A stretch of 34,172 nt of DNA from Devosia equisanguinis (GTDB lineage: Bacteria; Pseudomonadota; Alphaproteobacteria; Rhizobiales; Hyphomicrobiaceae). Every line of letters begins with the position of its first letter. The first letter of the stretch is position 1. Positions 1-7,364 of the stretch are shown piece after piece. Under the pieces are notes generated by a model. The model had not been told where the DNA came from, made no database searches, and saw nothing but the letters and a program-made list of their open reading frames with translations. The DNA is taken from contig CAMDBL010000018.1 of NCBI GenBank assembly GCA_945889015.1, forward strand, positions 1 through 34,172. Reading direction: 5' to 3'. The position numbers and the translations under genes were made by a program.

Positions 1-1
1 G

Positions 2-814
2 CTCTCCGTGGTCGAGGCGCTGGGCGCGTTCGACATTGGACAGGTCGCGGTAACGGCGAATGGGCGGCTGATCGCGATCGAGGGCGCGGAGGGCACGGAC
101 GGCCTGATCGACCGGCTGCCGGTGGCGGCTCGTGGCGGGGTTTTGGTGAAGCGTCCGAAACCCGGCCAGGAGTTGCGTATCGACATGCCGGTGATCGGAC
201 CGCAGACGGTGACGCGGGCAGCCGAGAAGGGGCTGGCCGGCATCGGCGTGGCCGCGGGGAACGTACTTGTCGCGGAGAAGCCGGAGGTGATCCGGCGCGC
301 GGACGCGTCGGGAGTGTTTGTGACGGGCGTCGCGGCGGCTGGAGCGGGGACTTCAGCCCACGCTGGAGAGGCATCGCACCGCAGAGGGGCCTGGAGCACG
401 ACGCCGCAATCCCTCGTCGCCATCGGCGTCTCGCAACCCACGCGCAAGGAGACCGTTGACGCGGCGCTCGGCGCGGCAGTGGTCGAGGCGGTCTCAGCTT
501 TCGCGACCGGCGCCTCCACTCTGGTGTCACGCCGGCACGTGCTTGCTGTCGGTATCGACGAGGAGGTTGCCGCCTTCACGACGCGGGTGCGCGGCCTCAG
601 GCAATGGGGCGACAACGGCCGCTGGCGGCGACGCGGCGTGCTGGCCTGGTCCGAGACCGGACAGATCACCGTCGCGGCGCTGGAAGCCGTCGCTGCAGCG
701 CGGTTCGCGGGGCTCGCGTTGCCGAGCAGGCCAGCAGATCCCATTGCGCTGATCGAGGCGGCCGACCGGCTCGGATTATTCCTGCTGGTGCCCGGACCGG
801 AGGCAGGGAGGTGA
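2..814 (+). CDS. lpxI: UDP-2,3-diacylglucosamine pyrophosphatase LpxI (5' partial) with a second degenerate C-terminal domain
   Basis: LpxI hydrolyses UDP-2,3-diacylglucosamine to lipid X in the cytoplasm, the step before LpxB. The reading frame is open at the left edge, so the N-terminal domain is missing. The first ~108 visible residues are a typical LpxI (DUF1009) C-terminal domain: ALGAFDIGQ, EGTDGLIDR, LVKRPKPGQ, DMPVIGP, GLAGIGV and ADASGVFV. After a ~45-residue linker the same frame continues into a second, diverged copy from about base 479 (VVEAVSAF, HVLAVG, FAGLAL, EAADRLGLFLLV). This copy has lost the EGTDG acidic motif and the KPGQ motif. The stop lies 4 bases before lpxB, so the two are cotranscribed. 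The family call is firm; reading the tail as a duplicated domain rests on my own visual alignment. Confidence 0.88.
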   Translation, partial: LSVVEALGAFDIGQVAVTANGRLIAIEGAEGTDGLIDRLPVAARGGVLVKRPKPGQELRIDMPVIGPQTVTRAAEKGLAGIGVAAGNVLVAEKPEVIRRADASGVFVTGVAAAGAGTSAHAGEASHRRGAWSTTPQSLVAIGVSQPTRKETVDAALGAAVVEAVSAFATGASTLVSRRHVLAVGIDEEVAAFTTRVRGLRQWGDNGRWRRRGVLAWSETGQITVAALEAVAAARFAGLALPSRPADPIALIEAADRLGLFLLVPGPEAGR

Positions 815-818
815 GGCG

Positions 819-2024
819 ATGACGACCAGCACAGCGCCTCGCGACGCGCAGCGGCAGTTGTTGCTGTTCGTCGTCGCCGGCGAGCACTCTGGCGACCAGC
901 TCGGCGGCAAACTGATGGCCGCGATCAATGCAAGGCTCGGAGGCGAGGTGCGTTGGCTCGGCGTGGGCGGCGAGCACATGGCCGGGCAGGGGCTCGCGTC
1001 CCTCTTCCCGCTGGCGGACGTCGCGGTGATGGGCCCGCTGTCGATCCTTCCGCGCCTGCCTCGCATCGTCTCGCGCGTGCGAATGACCGCGCGCGTCGCC
1101 GTCGAGGCGCGGCCGGACGTGGTGATCATCATCGACAGTCCCGAGTTCACGCATCCGATCGCCAAACGTGTCCGGCGTCGGCTCCCCGGTGTTCCCGTCG
1201 TCGACTATGTCTCCCCGAGCGTGTGGGCGTGGCGGCCGGGGCGCGCGCCCAAGATGAAGCGTTACGTCGATCATGTGTTGGCGCTGCTGCCGTTCGAGCC
1301 GGAGGTGCACCACCGCCTCGGTGGCCCGCCCTGCACGTATGTCGGCCATCCGCTGATCGAGAAGCTCGACTGGATACGCGCGCGCGATCCGCAGGAGTTG
1401 GCGCACCGGACCGGTCTGGATCGGTCGCGGCCGATCCTCGCCGTGCTGCCGGGCAGCCGGCCCTCCGAGGTCGGACGGCTGATGCAACCGTTCGGCGAGG
1501 CCGTGGGCCTGCTGAAGGCGCGGATGCCGGATCTGCAGGTGATCATACCCGCCGTGGGGTCCGTCCGGCCGTTGATCGAAGCGGCGTTGAAATCGTGGCC
1601 GCTGCAACCCGTCCTCATCGAGGGTGAGGCCGACAAATATGCGGCGTTCCAGTTGGCGCGCGCCGCGATGGCGGCATCCGGCACCGTGACCCTCGACCTC
1701 GCGCTCGCGGGCACGCCGATGGCGGTCGCCTACAAGGTCGATGCGGTCGCGATCCGCCTGCGGTTCCTGGTCAAGGTGCAATCGATCGTGCTCGCCAACC
1801 TCGTGCTCGGCGAGAACGTGTTTCCCGAGTTGATCCAGGAGGAGGTGACGGCCGCCAAGCTCGCCGCCGCCGTCGGGCCGCTGTTGGGCGAGACGCCGGA
1901 ACGCGCGCGCCAACTCGCAGCCTTGCGGCAGATTCCGTTCCGCATGGCGCTGGCGTCGGGCACGCCGAGCGAAGCGGCGGCGGAGATCGTGCTGGGCTGC
2001 GTCAGGCGCGACGCATCGGGTTGA
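819..2024 (+). CDS. lpxB: lipid-A-disaccharide synthase LpxB
   Basis: LpxB is a peripheral inner-membrane GT-B glycosyltransferase (family GT19). It joins UDP-2,3-diacylglucosamine and lipid X into the lipid A disaccharide and releases UDP. Family landmarks run in order: AGEHSGDQLGGKL near the N-terminus, IDSPEFTHPIAKRVRR, YVSPSVWAWRPGR, the YVGHPL segment and LAVLPGSRPSEVGRL opening the C-terminal half. At 401 residues it has the usual family length. The ATG follows lpxI by 4 bases with GGGAGG at 806-811 as ribosome binding site. Family copies usually read GEASGD, so His in GEHSGD is a mild variation. The call is secure. Confidence 0.97.
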   Translation: MTTSTAPRDAQRQLLLFVVAGEHSGDQLGGKLMAAINARLGGEVRWLGVGGEHMAGQGLASLFPLADVAVMGPLSILPRLPRIVSRVRMTARVAVEARPDVVIIIDSPEFTHPIAKRVRRRLPGVPVVDYVSPSVWAWRPGRAPKMKRYVDHVLALLPFEPEVHHRLGGPPCTYVGHPLIEKLDWIRARDPQELAHRTGLDRSRPILAVLPGSRPSEVGRLMQPFGEAVGLLKARMPDLQVIIPAVGSVRPLIEAALKSWPLQPVLIEGEADKYAAFQLARAAMAASGTVTLDLALAGTPMAVAYKVDAVAIRLRFLVKVQSIVLANLVLGENVFPELIQEEVTAAKLAAAVGPLLGETPERARQLAALRQIPFRMALASGTPSEAAAEIVLGCVRRDASG

Positions 2025-2050
2025 CCCTGCGTACCGCCGGTCGATAGGCT

Positions 2051-2066
2051 CGCTGAAAAATCAGCG
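2051..2066. repeat. small perfect inverted repeat between lpxB and the LLM oxidoreductase
   Basis: CGCTGA-AAAA-TCAGCG forms a 6-bp stem with a tetra-A loop. It lies 27 bases after lpxB and just before the purine-rich ribosome binding region of the next gene. No T-run follows, so it is not a classical terminator. It could be an mRNA-processing or translation-control hairpin, or chance. Confidence 0.35.
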
Positions 2067-2079
2067 GGAGCGGGGCGCC

Positions 2080-3141
2080 ATGGATTTCGGCAGCTTCAAT
2101 CTGATCAACCGGCGCGTGCCCGGTCAGGCCGTGCCGCAGTTGCTGCACGAGACGGTGCAGCAGATCCAGGCGGCGGAGCAGGCACGCTTCGGCACGGCCT
2201 GGATTGCAGAGCATCACTTTTCCAACTACGCGCTGACGCCCTCGCCGCTGATGATGATCGCGCATCTCGCGGCGGTGACCACCAGGATCAAGCTCGGGAC
2301 GGCGGTGGTCCTCGCCTGCCTCTACGAGCCGGCGCGGCTGCTGGGCGAGATCGGCTATGCGGATGCGCTGTCGGACGGACGGCTGATCCTCGGTGTCGGC
2401 TCGGGCTACCAGGTGCACGAACTTGCCCGCTTCGGCGTCACGCTCGACCAGTCGCGCGAGATGACAGAGGAGATGCTCGACATCATCGAGCGGGGTTTCG
2501 CCAATGGCGAGGTCGAGTTCTCCGGCAAGCACTTCAAGCTGCCGCGGACGCATGTGTCACTGATGCCCGTGCAGGCTGGAGGTGTGCCGATCTGGCTCGC
2601 GGGCAACTCCCAGCCCTCGATCGCGCTGGCCGCGCGCCGGGGTTATCCGCTGTTCGCCTCGGGCTTCGGGCGCGACGTCGCCTCGCTGAAGGAGGTACGG
2701 CGTGGGGCCGAGGAGGTCTGGCGCGGGGAAGGAAAAGGCATCGACACGCTGAAGTTCTCGACACTGCGCTACTGCTTCGTGACGAACGACAAGACCGAGG
2801 CCCGCACATTCGCGGAGAACGCGCGCTATCAGGTGCGCCAATCGCACTACCTGCGGCGCGGGCAGATGCATCTGCCCGGGGCGTTCTTGCCGGAAGAGAG
2901 CTTCGAGGGCGAGATGAGCCCGGAGGAGTTGATGGCCTGGAACCCGATCGGCGACGCCGAGATGGTCGCAGAAAAGCTCGCCGCCGAGATCGAGGCTGTC
3001 ACGCCGCATCACATGGGGCTCTACATGACGATGGGCGCGACGCCGCACAAATCGGCGATGCGCTCGATCGAGCGGTTTGGCGCCGACGTGCTGCCGCTCT
3101 TGGAGAAAAAGCTCGGGCCGCTGGCGGCCATCGGTGTCTGA
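2080..3141 (+). CDS. LLM class (luciferase-like) flavin-dependent oxidoreductase
   Basis: This 353-residue protein has the bacterial-luciferase TIM-barrel fold, whose members use reduced FMN or F420 to oxidise organic substrates. Visible landmarks are MDFGSFNLINRR at the start, an AEQARFGTAWIAEHHF segment typical of the first half-barrel, KLGTAVVLACLYEPARLLGEIGYAD, and LSDGRLILGVGSGY followed by a long E-rich helix. The ATG at 2080 has a G-rich stretch (gggagcgggg) just upstream. The substrate cannot be inferred from sequence. The gene faces an acyl-CoA-dehydrogenase-fold gene across only 23 bases. No flavin reductase partner is visible in the window. The family call is firm and the function open. 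Confidence 0.92.
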   Translation: MDFGSFNLINRRVPGQAVPQLLHETVQQIQAAEQARFGTAWIAEHHFSNYALTPSPLMMIAHLAAVTTRIKLGTAVVLACLYEPARLLGEIGYADALSDGRLILGVGSGYQVHELARFGVTLDQSREMTEEMLDIIERGFANGEVEFSGKHFKLPRTHVSLMPVQAGGVPIWLAGNSQPSIALAARRGYPLFASGFGRDVASLKEVRRGAEEVWRGEGKGIDTLKFSTLRYCFVTNDKTEARTFAENARYQVRQSHYLRRGQMHLPGAFLPEESFEGEMSPEELMAWNPIGDAEMVAEKLAAEIEAVTPHHMGLYMTMGATPHKSAMRSIERFGADVLPLLEKKLGPLAAIGV

Positions 3142-3164
3142 CGCTGTGCGTCTGACGCTTTCAG

Positions 3165-4367
3165 TCAAATCACCGGTGAACTCGGTGGCAAGCCCAGCAG
3201 GGCGCGGCCGTACATCTCCTGTGTCGTCTCCAGATGCAGCACGCCGTGCATGTTGGCGGCGCGGATGTCGCGGGCCGCGAGTTGGATGGCGTTGGTCTCG
3301 GACAGCGCACTGCCGCCCGACGCGTAGTGCAGCGTCTCCACGGCCTCAAGGCAGAGCCGCACGGCCTGCGCGCAGTCCATGCGCGCCTTGGCGCGTCGAA
3401 CCATGGGCATCTGAGCCCCGGCGGCAGCAGAGTGCTCCATCTCGTCGATCATCGCGTGCAGCATCGCATGTGCGGTGTCGATCTTCGTCGCGGCCTGCGC
3501 GAGCTGGATGTGCGTGATCGCCATGTCGCGCTGCTTTTCGCCGAAGGTGTAGGCGACGACGCGTCCAGGCAGGCGCTCGATGAATGCCTTCAGGGCGTGG
3601 CGCGCCATGCCGATCGCCGGACTTGAAATGAACAGCGCCAGCGCCGGCACCATCGCCGCGCGGTACAGCGCGGAGGCGTGCAGGCCCGCGCCGGGAGCCC
3701 GGCCCTCGCCGGCCTCGCTCATCCAGATCACGCGATGGTCCGGCACGAACGACCCGGAGACCACGACGCTGTTGCTCCCCGTTCCCGAAAGTCCGGTGAC
3801 GACCCAGTCCTCCTTGATCTGGAAGTCGGCGCGTGGGACCAGCATCAGCGCGGATTCCGCCGTGCCGGTGGTGGGATTGCTCGCCATGGCGCCGAGGATC
3901 GCCCAGTCCGCGTGATGGACGCCCGAGCAGAAGCCCCAGGTCCCCCGCAGGGTCCAGCCACCGGACGCGCGCTCGGTCTCGCCCTTGGGCACCAGCACCG
4001 CGCCGAGCAGCGTCTCGGGCTTAGCCGCATAGACGTCGTCCTGGGCCTGCTGGCCGAAGAGGCCCATCAGCCAGGCATGCGCATGATAGACGCCGAGACA
4101 CCAGCCGGTGGAGCCGCAGCCCTCGGCGATCGCGGCCACGGCGTCGAGATGCTCGTGCAGGGAGAGTTCGAGGCCGCCGCAGCGTTTGGGCTGCAGAATA
4201 CGGGTGAGACCGGCGGCCCGCATCGCCTCCAAGTTGGCGTCGGGCATGCGGCGCAGGCGGTTGGCCTCGATGGCGCGGCTGGCGATGGCCGGCGCGATGT
4301 CGGCGGCCCGCGCGGCAAGCGGTCCGGGCGCACGGGCCGGGTTGAAGGCGAGCAAGGTCGTCGGCAT
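3165..4367 (-). CDS. acyl-CoA dehydrogenase-fold protein (possible group D flavin monooxygenase)
   Basis: The 400-residue product has the acyl-CoA dehydrogenase three-domain layout: an N-terminal helical domain (residues ~15-120), a beta domain with WTLRGTWGFCSGVHHADWAILGA and WVVTGLSGTGSNSVVVSGSFVP, and a C-terminal four-helix domain. FCSGVHHADW and the GLSGTGSNSV strand resemble the HsaA / p-hydroxyphenylacetate 3-hydroxylase oxygenase branch more than true acyl-CoA dehydrogenases, and I do not see the usual catalytic glutamate context. A two-component hydroxylase oxygenase fed with reduced flavin is therefore the better guess, but this is inference. The ATG start has no strong ribosome binding site. 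The neighbouring peroxiredoxin-like gene is divergent. Confidence 0.88.
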   Translation of the reverse strand: MPTTLLAFNPARAPGPLAARAADIAPAIASRAIEANRLRRMPDANLEAMRAAGLTRILQPKRCGGLELSLHEHLDAVAAIAEGCGSTGWCLGVYHAHAWLMGLFGQQAQDDVYAAKPETLLGAVLVPKGETERASGGWTLRGTWGFCSGVHHADWAILGAMASNPTTGTAESALMLVPRADFQIKEDWVVTGLSGTGSNSVVVSGSFVPDHRVIWMSEAGEGRAPGAGLHASALYRAAMVPALALFISSPAIGMARHALKAFIERLPGRVVAYTFGEKQRDMAITHIQLAQAATKIDTAHAMLHAMIDEMEHSAAAGAQMPMVRRAKARMDCAQAVRLCLEAVETLHYASGGSALSETNAIQLAARDIRAANMHGVLHLETTQEMYGRALLGLPPSSPVI

Positions 4368-4473
4368 GGCGGCGGGGTCCAGCGAGATTTCGATCGGCGC
4401 GATTTTGGCCTAGTCGGAGGCACGGCGGTAGGGTTTATCTTTAGTGGCAATAGCGGGAACAGGAGTAGAGCGG

Positions 4474-4518
4474 ATGTCTTCGGCACGGCGAGTGGGGTTG
4501 CAGGAGGGCGCCGCGTGA
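4474..4518 (+). CDS. possible 14-residue leader peptide overlapping the peroxiredoxin-like gene
   Basis: ATG at 4474 follows AGGAG at 4461-4465 with 8-base spacing and encodes MSSARRVGLQEGAA. Its TGA (4516-4518) overlaps the GTG start of the next gene (4515-4517) as GTGA, and the AGGAGG used by that gene lies inside it. This is the arrangement expected for translational coupling. At this size it could easily be chance, and no attenuator hairpin is evident. Confidence 0.3.
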   Translation: MSSARRVGLQEGAA

Positions 4519-5093
4519 TTGCCTGGCCCTATCCCGCGCCCGAGGACGACGGTGCTGTCCGCCATCTGAAACAGGGCCTGGCGCTCCCCGATATCGCGCT
4601 GGCGTCGACGAGCGGCGCCACGGTGAGCCTCGCGCGCTTCGAGGGCATGGCTGTGGTGTTCGTCTATCCCTGGACGGGTCAGCCTGGGCTCTCCGATCCG
4701 CCGGGCTGGGACGACATCGCCGGCGCACACGGCTCGACGCCGGAGGCCGAGGGCTTCCGCAACCTCTACACCGCCTATGCCGCGACCGATGTCGAGATTT
4801 TCGGCCTCAGCCTGCAGACGAGCGAGTGGCAACAAGAACTGGTGCATCGGGTGAACCTGCCGTTCGCCCTGCTCAGCGACGCGGAGGGCGCACTAAAGCA
4901 CGCACTGAAGCTGCCGACGTTCGAGACCGGTGGCGTGACCTATCTGAAACGACTGACGCTGGTGATCGAAAGCGGTCGCATTCGCCAGGTGTTCTATCCC
5001 GTGCACCCGCCGGATACGCATGCCCGTGAGGTGTTGGCATGGCTCGCCGCGTCGCTCGGCTACGCGTTGGAGTCGCGCCGACGGCCGGGGTGA
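4515..5093 (+). CDS. peroxiredoxin-fold (AhpC/TSA-type redoxin) protein lacking all cysteines
   Basis: The 192-residue product reads as a thioredoxin-fold redoxin: LALPDIALASTSGATVSLARFEG, the strand VVFVYPWTGQPG, then GSTPEAEGFRNLY, VEIFGLSLQTSEWQQELV, LPFALLSDAEGALKHALKLPTFETGG and RLTLVIESGRIRQVFYPV. Relatives I know carry GCTPQSC where this one has G73-S74-T75-P76-E77-A78-E79, so both the peroxidatic cysteine and the second cysteine are replaced. The whole protein contains no cysteine. It should not be a normal thiol peroxidase and may be a binding or regulatory homologue. The GTG start at 4515 is chosen because AGGAGG lies at 4502-4507. The longer open frame upstream is antisense to the neighbouring gene. 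Confidence 0.85.
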   Translation: MIAWPYPAPEDDGAVRHLKQGLALPDIALASTSGATVSLARFEGMAVVFVYPWTGQPGLSDPPGWDDIAGAHGSTPEAEGFRNLYTAYAATDVEIFGLSLQTSEWQQELVHRVNLPFALLSDAEGALKHALKLPTFETGGVTYLKRLTLVIESGRIRQVFYPVHPPDTHAREVLAWLAASLGYALESRRRPG

Positions 5094-5116
5094 GCTACGG
5101 ACCACCGAACTCGCGT

Positions 5117-5674
5117 TCAGTCCTCGCGGTAGATTCGCTCGCGCCGCTCGTGGCGCTCCTGGGCTTCCACCGACAGGGTTGCGATCGGACGGGCATCCAG
5201 CCGCCGCAGGCCGATCGGCTCACCGGTCTCCTCACAATAGCCGTAGGAGCCGTCTTCGAGCCGGGCGAGGGCCGCGTCGATCTTGGACACCAGCTTGCGC
5301 TGACGGTCGCGGGCGCGCAGCTCGAGTGCGCGATCGGTCTCGGATGTCGCACGGTCGGCGAGGTCGGCGTGCTGGGTCGACTCCTCGTGCAGGCCCTCGA
5401 GCGTCTCGCGCGTCTGCTTGATGATCTCCTCACGCCAACTCTGCAGCTTGGCGCGGAAATACGCCTTCTGCCGAGGCCCCATGAAGGGCTCGTCGTCGCT
5501 GGGACGGTACCCCTCGGGCAGGATGATGGCCGACTGCCTGGCGGACGCCGCCGGCACCTCCTTCGCCTTGGATTTGGCGGGAGGGGTCACGGAGATCGAC
5601 GACGCCTGCGGGAGCGCTGCCGGTTTGGACTTGGCGGCCCCGACCTTGGTGGCGCCCTTGGAACCTTTGCTCAT
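5117..5674 (-). CDS. dksA: RNA polymerase-binding transcription factor DksA (single-cysteine alphaproteobacterial type)
   Basis: DksA binds the secondary channel of RNA polymerase and, with ppGpp, reprograms transcription during starvation. The 185-residue protein starts with a ~70-residue Lys/Ala/Pro-rich tail. The DksA core follows: LPEGYRPSDDEPFMGPRQKAYFRAKLQSW, a long coiled-coil, and the globular end YGYCEETGEPIGLRRLDARPIATLS. Of the four zinc-finger cysteines of E. coli DksA only the first remains; the others are Thr, Ser and Ala. To my knowledge this is common in alphaproteobacterial DksA. The gene converges on the peroxiredoxin-like gene with a 23-base gap. The ribosome binding site is weak; the ATG gives the expected N-terminus. 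Confidence 0.93.
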   Translation of the reverse strand: MSKGSKGATKVGAAKSKPAALPQASSISVTPPAKSKAKEVPAASARQSAIILPEGYRPSDDEPFMGPRQKAYFRAKLQSWREEIIKQTRETLEGLHEESTQHADLADRATSETDRALELRARDRQRKLVSKIDAALARLEDGSYGYCEETGEPIGLRRLDARPIATLSVEAQERHERRERIYRED

Positions 5675-6023
5675 GCTGAGACCACGTCGCTGAAGCTGAA
5701 TGGCGTTCTAGAACGGCGATTCGGAGCACGAATTGGGCGCACGTATGTCCGTCTCCCGCTCGTGAAGTCAAGGCCCTAGCGAAAGTGTGCTTGACGCTCC
5801 CTCGAACGCGTCCATCGGGTAGCGATGTCTCGACGCCCACGCAAGCGAAGACAAGCAACTCCAAATTGCAATAATCGTCAATGCGCCCGTTAAGCGTGTA
5901 TTCGCATTTCTCCGGCATGATCGGTCTCAAGGCAACGAACGAAGCAACGAGAGCCCACAAGCCCGATCATCAGCGGCAGATCCCCATCCGCCTAGCTGAT
6001 GCCGCCGAGCATCGCGTATCGAG

Positions 6024-6161
6024 GAGTAGCCGCCGGCGCACCCGCAGGTTTGGCTACTCACTCCGCCGATGACGTGCGGTCGTTGTGTTGTCCTGGCCGA
6101 TCAGGCCTTCGGGCGCCATCCCCTCTCCCCCCTCAACCTGGGGATGGCGCCCCTCTTTTCT
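6024..6161 (+). ncRNA. candidate structured RNA (small RNA or 5' leader element)
   Basis: Four hairpins follow one another on the plus strand. P1 pairs GAGTAGCC (6024-6031) with GGCTACTC (6052-6059). P2 pairs CGATGAC (6067-6073) with GTCGTTG (6079-6085), including two G-U pairs. P3 is a small GGCC/GGCC stem near 6095-6107. The last is a 13-bp terminator stem. This looks like a compact RNA ending in an intrinsic terminator, either a small RNA or an attenuating leader for the MetE-like gene 143 bases further on. I do not recognise a SAM-II, cobalamin, 6S or SRP signature. It is a structural prediction by eye with no known family. Confidence 0.4.
6111..6161 (+). terminator. strong Rho-independent terminator upstream of the MetE-like gene
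   Basis: GGGCGCCATCCCC (6111-6123) and GGGGATGGCGCCC (6140-6152) are perfect 13-base inverted copies with a 16-base C/T-rich loop. CTCTTTTCT follows on the plus strand. The minus strand has no T-run after the stem, so the signal works rightwards. No annotated gene ends before it, which implies a short transcript or a terminated leader. Confidence 0.65.
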
Positions 6162-6303
6162 GCCGAGCGCAGCCTCGTTCGGACATCGTCTCGGTGCCGA
6201 CCTCACTGCCGTGCGGCCCCGATCGGAGTTTGCGCGGAGCGTTCGGCGCTTCTACAGTGCCGTCTCGCATCCTTGCAGAGATCACCGGCCGGAGATCATC
6301 GGC

Positions 6304-7329
6304 ATGACCAGCGCCTCTCCGTACCTGACGACCATCGCCGGCAGCCTGCCGAAGCCGCACTGGCTGGCCGAGCCCGAGAAGCTCTGGGGCGCCTGGCAGC
6401 ATCAAGGCGCGGCGCTCGATCGTGCCAAGCGCGACGCGGCCTTGCTGTGGTTGAAGCTGCAGGAGGATGCCGGCCTCGACATCGTCACCGACGGCGAGCA
6501 GTTCCGCGTGCACTTCGTGCACGGCTTCCTGGAGCAGGTCTCGGGCATAGACTGGGCCAGGACGACCAAGATGGGCATCCGCGACAACCGATATGTCGTC
6601 GACGTGCCGACGGTGACCGGGGCGCTGTCGCTCAGGCAATCGGTGCACGCGGAGGAAGTGCGCTTCGTGCGTGGCCACACCCGCCGCAAGCTCAAGTGGA
6701 CGCTGCCGGGGCCGATGACCATCTGCGACACGATCGCGGACGCGCACTATGGGCGCCGGGCCGATATGGCGATGGCGTTCGCGGCGATCCTGAATCAGGA
6801 GGTGCGTCAACTCGAAGCCCTCGGCTTGGACATGATCCAGATCGACGAGCCCGCCTTCAACGTGTTCATGAATGACGTCTACGAGTGGGGCATCGCCGCA
6901 CTCGACCGGACGCTGGAAGGGCTGACCTGCCAGACCGCCGTCCACATCTGCTATGGCTACGGCATCGAAGCCAACGTGAAGTGGAAGGAGACGCTGGGCT
7001 CGGAGTGGCGTCAGTACGAGGCGATCTTCCCGGCGCTCAACACGAGCAGGGTCGATCAGGTCTCGCTGGAAGCGCAGGGATCGAATGTCCCACTGTCGCT
7101 GATCCGGCTGCTCCCCGACAAGGTGATCCAGGTCGGCGTGATCGACGTCGCATCGAAGGCGGTGGAGACGCCCGATGCGGTGGCCGCGGTACTCGCCGAG
7201 GCGAGCCGGCATGCCGACGCCGCCCGCATCATCGCCAGTACCAATTGCGGGCTGGCGCCACTGCCGCGCGAGGTTGCGGAGGCCAAGCTCAACGCGCTGG
7301 TCGTTGGGGCACGCCGTGCCAGCGGGTGA
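6304..7329 (+). CDS. stand-alone MetE catalytic-domain protein (cobalamin-independent methionine synthase II family)
   Basis: The 341-residue product corresponds to the C-terminal zinc barrel of MetE without the N-terminal folate-binding barrel. It begins LTTIAGSLPKPHWL and contains VTDGEQFRVHFVHGF, LPGPMTICDTIAD and IQIDEPAF. The four zinc ligands of MetE are recognisable: H214 and C216 in VHICYGYG, E256 in VSLEAQ, and C315 in STNCGLAPL. Such 'core-MetE' proteins transfer methyl groups to homocysteine from donors other than folate polyglutamate, or act on other thiols. The actual donor here is unknown, and no MesX-like (DUF1852) partner lies beside it. The ATG at 6304 follows GGAG by a suitable distance. 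Longer open frames upstream run through the terminator and are not believable. Confidence 0.88.
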   Translation: MTSASPYLTTIAGSLPKPHWLAEPEKLWGAWQHQGAALDRAKRDAALLWLKLQEDAGLDIVTDGEQFRVHFVHGFLEQVSGIDWARTTKMGIRDNRYVVDVPTVTGALSLRQSVHAEEVRFVRGHTRRKLKWTLPGPMTICDTIADAHYGRRADMAMAFAAILNQEVRQLEALGLDMIQIDEPAFNVFMNDVYEWGIAALDRTLEGLTCQTAVHICYGYGIEANVKWKETLGSEWRQYEAIFPALNTSRVDQVSLEAQGSNVPLSLIRLLPDKVIQVGVIDVASKAVETPDAVAAVLAEASRHADAARIIASTNCGLAPLPREVAEAKLNALVVGARRASG

Positions 7330-7364
7330 TGCAACACGCCCGCATTGTCGTAACGGAACACCGA

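Larger units (their letters stand above)
5675..6303. other. long intergenic region between dksA and the MetE-like gene
   Basis: About 630 bases lie between two divergent genes. No convincing coding frame is present: the short open frames are Ser/Pro/Arg-rich and match no family I know. The left part (5675-5900) should hold the dksA promoter and contains the AT-richer stretch around 5860-5900. The right part holds the stem-loops and terminator described separately. From 6162 to 6303 is a ~140-base leader before the MetE-like ATG, with GGAG near 6293 as probable ribosome binding site. Confidence 0.6.

Noticed and set aside
666-1913. Long minus-strand open frame (415 codons) opposite lpxI/lpxB
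   Set aside because: It is rich in Arg, His, Asp and Gly with no domain, and lies fully antisense to the clear LpxB frame; GC-rich coding DNA often gives such antisense frames.
3678-4514. Upstream extension of the peroxiredoxin-like frame by ~280 codons
   Set aside because: This part is antisense to the acyl-CoA-dehydrogenase-fold gene and shows no homology; the GTG at 4515 has a near-perfect ribosome binding site.
5117-5674. Loss of three zinc-finger cysteines in DksA as a novelty
   Set aside because: To my knowledge this single-cysteine form is usual for alphaproteobacterial DksA, so it is not unusual for the lineage.
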